From the NCBI RefSeq assembly GCF_032302195.1, contig NZ_CP135275.1, positions 2,914,001 to 2,978,000 on the forward strand: DNA of 64,000 nucleotides, written 5' to 3'. Positions 43,704 through 50,896 of the stretch are shown here, one piece after another. The translations under genes were made by a program, and so were the position numbers. The notes under the pieces were generated by a model. The model was given only the letters and a program-made list of their open reading frames with translations, was not told the origin of the DNA and searched no databases. Positions within the stretch are counted from its first letter, which is position 1; every line of letters starts with the position of its first letter. This stretch comes from Paenibacillus sp. MMS20-IR301. GTDB taxonomy: Bacteria > Bacillota > Bacilli > Paenibacillales > Paenibacillaceae.

Positions 43704-43901
43704 TTATAATTTAACTACGTTCGCTGCTTGTGGACCGCGGTTACCGTCAGTAACATCGAATTCAACCGCTTGGCCTTCATCCAATGTCTTGAAACCGTCG
43801 CTTTGAATAGCTGAGAAGTGAACGAATACATCTTCGCCGCCTTCTACTTGAAGGAAACCATAACCTTTTTCTGCGTTAAACCATTTTACTGTACCTTTCA
43901 A
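43704..43901 (-). CDS. cspB: cold-shock protein, CspA family
   Basis: A 65-aa RNA chaperone with both RNA-binding motifs, KGYGFL (RNP1) and VFVHFSAI (RNP2). It binds single-stranded nucleic acid and melts mRNA structure. The reading starts at TTG (43901), with TAGGAGG eight bases upstream; no in-frame ATG is available to give the conserved MKGTVKWFN start. A consensus promoter, a short leader with a terminal palindrome and a terminator make it a complete single-gene unit. Confidence 0.95.
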   Translation of the reverse strand: MKGTVKWFNAEKGYGFLQVEGGEDVFVHFSAIQSDGFKTLDEGQAVEFDVTDGNRGPQAANVVKL

Positions 43902-43923
43902 ATGAACAACCTCCTAAAAATAC

Positions 43924-43975
43924 CGCCATATATGGCGTATGCTTACATTATACTCCATCTATACCTGTAAAGCAA
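43924..43975 (-). promoter_or_regulatory. csp promoter and 5'-terminal palindrome
   Basis: TTGCTT (43970-43975), 17 bp and TATAAT (43947-43952) predict a start near 43940. The transcript would open almost at once into the perfect palindrome CGCCATATATGGCG (43924-43937), about 12 nt ahead of the SD. Confidence 0.7.
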
Positions 43976-44073
43976 TCCATCATTTCCCTTTATTCTTGAT
44001 TTAATTTGCTTTTCTCTTCCCGGGTGCGTTATCATTGAGCCAAAAGCCAAAAATCGCCAGGGTGGTAATGATA

Positions 44074-44307
44074 ATGATCAAAAAACATGAAATATACAAA
44101 ACAGACAAGTGGAATATGATGACGGTAGAGGTTCAGGGACGGTATATTATCCTCCGTGAAATTTCTGACCAGTGGGGTGAAGAAACACATACCTTCATGA
44201 GCCGCCCGGCCATGATGCAGTGGGTGAACAACCGCTTCAATAAAGAGTCCTATAAAGATAATGAAGAAGAGTATAGGAATATTATGGCTGCCTTCAAGCA
44301 GGTGTAA
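44074..44307 (+). CDS. conserved hypothetical protein, 77 aa
   Basis: A 77-residue soluble protein, MIKKHEIYKTDKWNMMTVEV..., with alternating beta-like and amphipathic segments and no membrane helix. Unknown family. Two ATGs lie six bases apart; the second (44074) has AGGGTGG at the better spacing. The stop codon is six bases before the next small gene, so the two are probably translated from one mRNA. Confidence 0.7.
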   Translation: MIKKHEIYKTDKWNMMTVEVQGRYIILREISDQWGEETHTFMSRPAMMQWVNNRFNKESYKDNEEEYRNIMAAFKQV

Positions 44308-44313
44308 GCAGGC

Positions 44314-44484
44314 ATGAACAACGAGAGCCTTGTAATCTATGTAATCGTCGTTCTGTGCCTGGGTGCCGTACTCGTAATGAGCAAGGACAAAATGCCGCCG
44401 CGCATGAAGCGCGGCATGGCACTGGCTGCTGTCATATTGATTGCCTTCGCATTTATCTTCATTATTTACAGTCTGCTCGTCTAA
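44314..44484 (+). CDS. small two-helix membrane protein, 56 aa
   Basis: A 56-residue protein with two predicted membrane helices (about residues 6-22 and 35-55) joined by a short basic loop (SKDKMPPRMKRG). Positive charges in the loop suggest both ends face outward. The SD is weak (GCAGG), but it follows the 77-aa gene by six bases and may be translationally coupled. Function unknown. Easily missed because of length. Confidence 0.65.
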   Translation: MNNESLVIYVIVVLCLGAVLVMSKDKMPPRMKRGMALAAVILIAFAFIFIIYSLLV

Positions 44485-44554
44485 CTTTATTCTAATGAAC
44501 TAGGAATTGGCAGGGCATACTAAGCCGACTTTAATTCTTCAGGAGGCTGCCGTC

Positions 44555-46471
44555 ATGTCCTTTACCGCCAAATTCCTCCCGCTTCTGCTGGCGCTTGGCC
44601 TGTTGCCGGGGAATCTCTCGGCAGCGCAGCCGCAAGCAGGAACAAGATCTGCTGCATCCCACCAACCGAGGAGGATTTCTATGGAACAATTACTTAAGAG
44701 AAGTGAAGTGCCCGCCGAGAACCGCTGGAAGCTTGAAGACATGTTTGCTTCAGAGGAACAATGGGATGCCGAGTATAAGGAAGTTAAGGAACTTATCACA
44801 AGCGCCGGGGCTTTCCAGGGCAAGCTGGATTCACCGGATGCCCTCAAAAAGTGCTTCGAGCTGGATGATAAGCTGTCCCTCCTGACTGAACGCCTCTACG
44901 TGTACGCGCATATGCGCCAGGATGAAGATACGGCTGCTCCGAAGTACCAGGCCCTCTCCCAGAAAGCCAAGAAGCTGGGCGTTGAAGCAGGAGAAGCCCT
45001 CTCTTTTGTCACACCGGAAATTCTGGCCCTGCCAAATGAGACCCTGGACCAGTTCATCGCCGACCCTTCCCTTTCAGACTATACCTTCACCTTAACGGAG
45101 ATGAAGCGTGAGAAAGCCCATGTTCTCTCCAAAGCCGAGGAAGCGCTGCTCGCCCAGGTGGGCACACTCGCTCAGGCACCGCAGACCGTATTCGGCATGC
45201 TGAACAATGCGGATCTCAAATTCCCGAAGGTCAAGAATGAAGAAGGCAAGGAAGTGGAGCTGACCCACGGAAGCTACATTCAATTCCTGGAAAGCCCGGA
45301 CCGTGAAGTGCGCAAAAATGCGTTCAAAGCCGTCTATGAAACTTACGGCAAGCAGAAGAACACAATCGCCGCTACGCTGAGTGCGAATGTGAACAAGAAT
45401 GTATTTTATTCAAGAGTTCGTAAATACCCTTCCGTGCTGGAAATGTCCCTCTATGGTGACAACATTCCGAAGGAAGTCTACACCAATCTGATCGACACCA
45501 TCCACGAAAGCCTGCCGCTGATGCACCGTTATATGAAGCTGCGCCAGAAGCTGCTTGGGGTTGACGAGCTACATATGTATGACCTGTTCGCTCCGCTGGT
45601 GGACGAATACAAGCTGGATATCACTTTTGAAGAAGCCAAGAAAATCACCAAAGAAGGCCTTAAGCCGCTTGGTGAGGACTATCTTAGCGTGCTGCAGGAG
45701 GGCTACGATAAAGGCTGGATCGATGTCTATGAGAATGAGAACAAACGCACTGGCGCCTACAGCTGGGGAGCTTACGGTACCCACCCTTATGTGCTGCTGA
45801 ACCATAATGACAATCTTAACAGCATGTTCACGCTGGCGCATGAAATGGGCCATGCCCTGCATTCCTACTACTCAGATACAGCGCTGAAATACCGGGATGC
45901 GCAGTACACGATTTTCCTGGCTGAGGTTGCTTCCACTACCAATGAAGCCCTGCTGATGGATTATCTGCTGAACAAGTCGACGGATCCGAAGGAGAAAATG
46001 TATCTGCTCACCTACTACGCCGACCAGTTCCGTACCACCGTATTCCGGCAAACCATGTTTGCTGAATTCGAGAAGATCATTCACCAGCGTGCTGAAGAAG
46101 GCGAATCGCTTACACCGCAGGATCTCTCGGCCATCTACTACGACCTGAATGTCAAATATTACGGCAAGGATATGGTAGTGGATCAGGATATTGAGATGGA
46201 ATGGGCGCGGATTCCGCATTTCTATAACAGCTTCTATGTCTACAAATATGCTACCGGCTTCTCTGCGGCAACCAGCTTTGCCAAGCAGATTCTCGAGGAA
46301 GGCAAACCGGCGGTAGACCGTTACCTCGGCTTCCTGAAGAGCGGCGGCAGTGATTATTCGATCAACATTCTTAGCAAGGCCGGCGTCGACATGTCCACAC
46401 CTGAACCAATCCGTGAAGCTATGAGCGTATTCGAAAGCGTGATCGAGCAGATGGAACAGTTGACCAAATAA
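44555..46471 (+). CDS. pepF: oligoendopeptidase F with N-terminal signal peptide
   Basis: A 638-aa M3B zinc peptidase cleaving oligopeptides. The metal site is LAHEMGHALHSYYSD (about residue 430), with the third Glu ligand in the FLAEVASTTNEALLMDY region. PepF is normally cytosolic, but the ATG at 44555 (AGGAGG eight bases upstream) adds a signal-peptide-like MSFTAKFLPLLLALGLLPGN with a possible cleavage near LSA-AQ. A second in-frame ATG at 44681 also has its own AGGAGG and would give a 596-aa form without the signal, matching ordinary PepF. Confidence 0.93.
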   Translation: MSFTAKFLPLLLALGLLPGNLSAAQPQAGTRSAASHQPRRISMEQLLKRSEVPAENRWKLEDMFASEEQWDAEYKEVKELITSAGAFQGKLDSPDALKKCFELDDKLSLLTERLYVYAHMRQDEDTAAPKYQALSQKAKKLGVEAGEALSFVTPEILALPNETLDQFIADPSLSDYTFTLTEMKREKAHVLSKAEEALLAQVGTLAQAPQTVFGMLNNADLKFPKVKNEEGKEVELTHGSYIQFLESPDREVRKNAFKAVYETYGKQKNTIAATLSANVNKNVFYSRVRKYPSVLEMSLYGDNIPKEVYTNLIDTIHESLPLMHRYMKLRQKLLGVDELHMYDLFAPLVDEYKLDITFEEAKKITKEGLKPLGEDYLSVLQEGYDKGWIDVYENENKRTGAYSWGAYGTHPYVLLNHNDNLNSMFTLAHEMGHALHSYYSDTALKYRDAQYTIFLAEVASTTNEALLMDYLLNKSTDPKEKMYLLTYYADQFRTTVFRQTMFAEFEKIIHQRAEEGESLTPQDLSAIYYDLNVKYYGKDMVVDQDIEMEWARIPHFYNSFYVYKYATGFSAATSFAKQILEEGKPAVDRYLGFLKSGGSDYSINILSKAGVDMSTPEPIREAMSVFESVIEQMEQLTK

Positions 46472-46494
46472 GGCATAAAGTTTAGTATTACTTT

Positions 46495-46524
46495 AATCCC
46501 TTGCCCTTTACGGGCAAGGGATTT
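46495..46524 (+). terminator. terminator after pepF
   Basis: ATCCCTTGCCC and GGGCAAGGGAT arms followed by TTATA, 25 bp past the stop; the T-tract is weak. Confidence 0.65.
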
Positions 46525-46556
46525 ATACTGTCATACCGCCCCGAGGAGGAAGTTAC

Positions 46557-46877
46557 ATGAAATTGCAATGGTCGCTCATATTAGGTTTGTTTTTTGCGCT
46601 GGTGACGGCTGTGTTCGCTGTGATGAACGTAGATCCGGTCCTGGTGAACTTCGGCTTCGATGTGGTCAGCATTCCGCTGATCCTGATTATTCTCGGCTGT
46701 GCGCTGATTGGCGGCGTGGTAGTCGGCTCCTATGGCATTTTCCGCCAGTATAAGCTGCAGAAGCAGATCAAAGGCCTGAATGCCGAGTTGTCCAAGCTCC
46801 GTGATACAGGCAGCAGCCTGGACTCTATAAGTGCTCCTGATGATACCTTCTCTTCCGAAGGTTCATCCCAGCTATAA
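46557..46877 (+). CDS. LapA-domain (DUF1049) membrane protein
   Basis: A 106-aa protein with two membrane helices (about residues 5-23 and 38-60), including FALVTAVFAVMNVDPVLVNFGF typical of the LapA/DUF1049 family. A short coiled coil (YKLQKQIKGLNAELSKLRD) and a Ser/Asp-rich tail follow. In Gram-negatives LapA assists lipopolysaccharide assembly; in Firmicutes the role is unknown. The SD GAGGAGG precedes ATG. It is 29 bp upstream of the M42 peptidase gene and likely co-transcribed. Confidence 0.85.
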   Translation: MKLQWSLILGLFFALVTAVFAVMNVDPVLVNFGFDVVSIPLILIILGCALIGGVVVGSYGIFRQYKLQKQIKGLNAELSKLRDTGSSLDSISAPDDTFSSEGSSQL

Positions 46878-46906
46878 CCCCATACAACGAACAGGAGGAT
46901 CATCCT

Positions 46907-47950
46907 TTGTTAAATATCCAGCCCAATGAAGAATATATACTGACTCTGCTCAAAAAACTGCTCGACACCCCCAGCCCCAGCGGCTTCACCTCCCAGGTGA
47001 TGGCACTTGTGGCTGAAGAAGCGGCCGCACTGAATATTCCGCTGGCCTGGAATGAAAAGGGCGGCGCCATTCTGACCGTTCCCGGCCTTGACCCTTCGCG
47101 TACTATCGGCATCAGCGCCCATGTAGATACGCTGGGAGCCATGGTCCGCTCTATCAAGCCAAACGGCACGCTGCGCCTGACCTCCGTCGGAGGCTTCACT
47201 ATGAACAGTATTGAGAATGAATACTGCATGATCCATACCCGCAGCGGCCTGACCTATACCGGCACGATTCTGACCAGCCACCCGTCTGTGCATGTCTATG
47301 CAGATGCCCGTGATTACAAGCGTGCCGAGGAGAACATGGAGATCCGCATCGACGAAGTGGTCGCGACTAAAGATGATGTGCTGAAGCTGGGTATTGCTGT
47401 CGGTGATTTTATCTCCTTCGATGCACGCGCGGTTCTGACCCCAAGCGGATACGTGAAGTCACGCCATCTGGATGACAAAGCCAGCGTAGCAGCAATCTTC
47501 GGGCTCCTGGAGAGCATCCGGCGTGAAGGCTGGAAGCCGCTGCATAACCTATCTCTGCTGATTTCGAATTATGAAGAGGTCGGTCACGGGGCAGCCTGGA
47601 TTCCCGGCGGGATCAACGAGATGATTGCTGTAGATATGGGCGCAATGGGCGATGATCTGAGCTGCAAGGAGACCGATGTCTCCATCTGCGCCAAAGACTC
47701 ATCCGGCCCTTATGATTATGCCATGACCAGCCGGCTGATTGAGCTGGCGAACGGGCTGGCCATTCCTTTTGCCGTGGATATCTATCCGCAATACGGCTCA
47801 GATGCCTCCGCTGCACTGCGCGGCGGCAATAACATCCGGGCCGCGCTGATCGGTCCCGGCGTGCATGCCTCCCACTCCATGGAGCGCACGCATAAGCAGG
47901 CTGTACTGAATACAGCCAAGCTGCTTGCAGCTTATGTTGGAGCGAACTAA
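46907..47950 (+). CDS. M42 family aminopeptidase
   Basis: A 347-aa cobalt/zinc aminopeptidase of the FrvX/YsdC/glutamyl aminopeptidase group, which form large tetrahedral complexes degrading peptides in the cytosol. The metal and catalytic residues are visible in ISAHVDTLG, SRHLDDKASV, NYEEVGHG, AVDMGAMGDD and GVHASHSMERTH. The start is TTG with GGAGG. It may complete peptides released by the neighbouring PepF. Confidence 0.9.
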   Translation: MLNIQPNEEYILTLLKKLLDTPSPSGFTSQVMALVAEEAAALNIPLAWNEKGGAILTVPGLDPSRTIGISAHVDTLGAMVRSIKPNGTLRLTSVGGFTMNSIENEYCMIHTRSGLTYTGTILTSHPSVHVYADARDYKRAEENMEIRIDEVVATKDDVLKLGIAVGDFISFDARAVLTPSGYVKSRHLDDKASVAAIFGLLESIRREGWKPLHNLSLLISNYEEVGHGAAWIPGGINEMIAVDMGAMGDDLSCKETDVSICAKDSSGPYDYAMTSRLIELANGLAIPFAVDIYPQYGSDASAALRGGNNIRAALIGPGVHASHSMERTHKQAVLNTAKLLAAYVGAN

Positions 47951-48025
47951 GCTTAGCAGCTAGTGAAGCGGTTGTGATGCAACGCTTGGGTCTGCGGGAG
48001 ATGCTACGATATCTGGGGGCGGCTT

Positions 48026-48856
48026 ATGTTGGCGGAAGCTCAAATTGGACGATGGATACACCAGTTGCGCGGACAGCGCAAAATGTGGATAATCACTGCC
48101 GGAGTGCTGTTATTACTCGCTATTGGCAGCTTGATTGTACTGAGATTAAACGGTTCAGGCGAGCAGGAAGTCTTTAGCGGCCTCCCTCATAGCTACACTT
48201 ATCTGGAGGCGGAGAGCTCCGGCAAGATCCATCTCCATATGATGGCTGTGAACCCGGAGGATGTCGTGCTGCGGCGCGCCGGCCTGCCGCTGCGCCAGAT
48301 TGCCGCCTACGGGATTAACGGCGGCTTCTTCTACGGCGAGGACCTCCTGTCCATCGCCATCATGGACGACCAGCCGGTGAACGGTGCACCGCACGGCTAC
48401 GGCTCGGGCTGGTTCAACGCGAAATATGCGCGGGGAACCCTGGTCTGGGATGGCGCCGCGGAAGCATTCAGCGTGCAGGTTGCAGCCGCAGGCGGCGACC
48501 TGGCGGTGAGCGACCGCGGCAATTACTGGGCGCAGGGCGGCATCAGCATGAACCTGCAGCATGAAGAGCTCTGGGCAGCAGCGGCGGCCGCAGAGCATCT
48601 GCCCTATGAGGGCGAGCAGCGCCTGCGCTCCGGGCTGGTCTATGACCAGGCCGGGAAGCTATGGCTGCTCGTCACGAATACGCTCTGCACGGCGGCGGAA
48701 TTCCGCGCCGCCGTGCTGGAGACCGTCCCGGGCGAGGGACGGGAGGGGATCTTCCTCGACGGAGACGGTTCATCGCAGATGAACGCCGAAGAGGCCGTGC
48801 TGACCGGCGACTCGCGGCCGGTCGTGCAGATGATTGCCGTGGCCGGCGGCAAGTAG
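48026..48856 (+). CDS. NAGPA-domain phosphodiester glycosidase-like protein
   Basis: A 276-aa membrane-anchored protein. One N-terminal helix (about residues 20-40, MWIITAGVLLLLAIGSLIVL) precedes an extracellular domain with GINGGFFYGEDLL and FLDGDGSSQM, the two conserved motifs of the NAGPA/DUF2233 family. Members cleave or form phosphodiester-linked sugars in wall polymers. The SD is weak, so the exact start is uncertain. The second half is markedly more G+C-rich than the flanks. Confidence 0.78.
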   Translation: MLAEAQIGRWIHQLRGQRKMWIITAGVLLLLAIGSLIVLRLNGSGEQEVFSGLPHSYTYLEAESSGKIHLHMMAVNPEDVVLRRAGLPLRQIAAYGINGGFFYGEDLLSIAIMDDQPVNGAPHGYGSGWFNAKYARGTLVWDGAAEAFSVQVAAAGGDLAVSDRGNYWAQGGISMNLQHEELWAAAAAAEHLPYEGEQRLRSGLVYDQAGKLWLLVTNTLCTAAEFRAAVLETVPGEGREGIFLDGDGSSQMNAEEAVLTGDSRPVVQMIAVAGGK

Positions 48857-48984
48857 CGGCGCGGGTGCGTGACGCCTCGGCGGGACGCGGGCCGCGGAGT
48901 GCAGACGGCGGGGCACAGACGGCGCTGGAAACAGCACCGACTGCAGAATCGTATTGGCGGCCGTTCCAGACCCAGCCGCAAAAT

Positions 48985-49028
48985 AAAAGCGCAGCATCCG
49001 CCAGGTTGAAGGCAGATGCTGCGCTTTT
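48985..49028. terminator. bidirectional terminator
   Basis: AAAAGCGCAGCATC and GATGCTGCGCTTTT arms lie between the NAGPA and methyltransferase genes. Confidence 0.85.
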
Positions 49029-49045
49029 GTTAATGAATAGAATCT

Positions 49046-49792
49046 TTATTTACAGCGTGCAACGATCATAATCTCCATGCTGTCGACCTTTAAGGGATTC
49101 GCTCCAAAATGTCCTGCGGTGCAGCCGTATGCTGCCTCCACCCCGAAGCCTTCACTTTCAAGCAGCATTGCTAATTCTCTGTACGTAAAAGCTGTAGTGT
49201 AGATAGTTACCTCTTTGGATTCACCCTCCGGGCTGAGAATCATTTCTTTATCGGCTTTTGTACAAGTATAAGCATCGAATAGCGATTCATCATTAATTTT
49301 ACGTGCCACGTTAAGGGCATTAATCACGGTGAGAATAAATAAAGATCCGGGCCGCAGGGCTTGTTGCACGCCACGTAGGACCTTCCGGTGGTTCTCCTCA
49401 CTGCCGGCTAAACCAAATGCGCCTTCACAAAGGCAAATCGCTCCGTCAAACTCCCCGGTAAAGGCGAGTTCACGGGCATCTGCTGCCAGGAATTCTGCCT
49501 TCAGCCCTTCACTCAGAGCTGCTCCGTTCGCATATTTAATAAATTCCGTAGAAATATCAACACCGACTGTTTGAATTCCACGACGGGCTAGCTCCAGGCT
49601 GTGCCGGCCCGGTCCACAGCCAATATCCAGAACCCGTGCATCCGGCTGCAGATTCATCTCTTCAATCAGGAATTCAACTTCCTGGACTGTTCCCTTGGCA
49701 AATCCATAATTTAAGTAATTACCTTTAATGAAATCACCAATCTCTTCGTAGAAGCCACCGTTATACTCAATTCTGGAACTATTAATATCCAT
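49046..49792 (-). CDS. class I SAM-dependent methyltransferase
   Basis: A 248-aa cytosolic methyltransferase with the Rossmann motif VLDIGCGPGRHSLELARRG (about residue 52), an acidic ribose-binding VGVDIS, and FDGAICLCEGAFGL further on. The fold is clear, but the substrate is not; it resembles small-molecule methyltransferases rather than rRNA enzymes. The SD GGAGGG precedes the ATG. Single gene. Confidence 0.85.
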   Translation of the reverse strand: MDINSSRIEYNGGFYEEIGDFIKGNYLNYGFAKGTVQEVEFLIEEMNLQPDARVLDIGCGPGRHSLELARRGIQTVGVDISTEFIKYANGAALSEGLKAEFLAADARELAFTGEFDGAICLCEGAFGLAGSEENHRKVLRGVQQALRPGSLFILTVINALNVARKINDESLFDAYTCTKADKEMILSPEGESKEVTIYTTAFTYRELAMLLESEGFGVEAAYGCTAGHFGANPLKVDSMEIMIVARCK

Positions 49793-49960
49793 TGTTAATC
49801 CCTCCGCTTTGATGTAAGCAAGTCCAATTATAAATTCACTTGCTAACCTGTTTTGTAATTTTATAGTAGACCGGAGCGGATATTTCAGTCAAAGGAAGAA
49901 ATAATTATACTCATTCTGTGCGTGGGCAGCAGGCTGACGCTCTCTCTCCTACAGTCACAA

Positions 49961-49996
49961 AACAGACCGGCACCTGATTAACGGTGCCGGTCTGTT
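49961..49996 (-). terminator. terminator after TPR gene
   Basis: AACAGACCGGCACC and GGTGCCGGTCTGTT arms with TTTTG on the minus strand, 18 bp past the stop codon. Confidence 0.8.
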
Positions 49997-50013
49997 GAAT
50001 TAATGATCTGTGT

Positions 50014-50502
50014 CTAATCCCACCGCTCTTCCAGCTTATCCGCGTAAAAGCTGATAGCTTTGCTGTAGCTCTGTATCCCTGGATCAGCAGAGGTATCAGC
50101 AAGCAGCTGCAATAGCAGCTCCATCGCTTCTGCATGCGCGCCCAGATTATGCAGGGTCATCGCCAGGAAGGCCTTAAACTCGGCACGCAGCGGGAACTCC
50201 CTTATGCCCTGTTCCAGCATGGCTTGGGACGCCGGATACTCCCCGAGTGTCCTGTACGTACTGCCAAGACCGAGCATCGCCCCCGCCCTCTGTTCCTCAT
50301 CAGGAAGTCCAAGCGCGAGACTCTGCTCGTAATAGCTGACAGCCTCCCGTTCCAGACCCAGCACATCATGCGTCCAGGCCAGCTGGTAGTACAGTTCAGC
50401 GTTGTGGTGATCCCCGTCCAGCAGTTGGAGCAGCAAGATCCTTGCTTCCTCCGCTTGACCGGAGGTGCGCAGCGCTGCGGCAGCTTCAAGTGCAGATGTC
50501 AT
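50014..50502 (-). CDS. tetratricopeptide repeat protein
   Basis: A 162-aa all-helical scaffold protein with about four TPR-like units. Clear matches are NAELYYQLAWTHDVLGLERE and GAMLGLGSTYRTLGEYPASQ. It is likely to mediate protein-protein contacts; no enzymatic domain is attached. The SD AGGGAGG precedes ATG. It is upstream of a terminator and downstream of the repeat array 50581-50775. Confidence 0.88.
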   Translation of the reverse strand: MTSALEAAAALRTSGQAEEARILLLQLLDGDHHNAELYYQLAWTHDVLGLEREAVSYYEQSLALGLPDEEQRAGAMLGLGSTYRTLGEYPASQAMLEQGIREFPLRAEFKAFLAMTLHNLGAHAEAMELLLQLLADTSADPGIQSYSKAISFYADKLEERWD

Positions 50503-50580
50503 CAGGCTGCCTCCCTTTCTAAAGCTCCGCCCGGAGGGCTGAAATTTGTTATATAAGCTAATCCGGCGGAATCACAGGTA

Positions 50581-50775
50581 AATTAAGTGGAAATTCTCCA
50601 CGTATTCAAGTGCCTTAAGCCAAACAATCTGATTTAATTGGATAAATGTCATTTAATTTTCCTGATTTCTATTCTTAACATGAAATGGCAGATGAATAAG
50701 TGTTGTTTGTCCACCTATTCTTCTGAACTTAGCATTTTCAGGAGTATTAAATGTCATTTTTCCACTTATTCCTCA
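50581..50775. repeat. array of four imperfect palindromic units (locus 2)
   Basis: Units begin near 50581, 50632, 50694 and 50743 (periods about 51, 62 and 49). Examples are AATTAAGTGGAAATTCTCCA and ATAAGTGTTGTTTGTCCACC. TGTCATTTAATT is shared exactly with locus 1 at 10503-10514. This is the main content of the 395-bp gap 50503-50896; no gene is seen in it. Confidence 0.6.
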
Positions 50776-50896
50776 GAACACGCAGCGCGAGAGGCGTCAT
50801 GCAAGAAGACAGCTTCTGCCAGATGCTTCATTGCTGCATTGCCCAAATGAACCCGCTCCTTCAGCTCTGATGCTGAACGCGTTTCTGCAAACCGCC

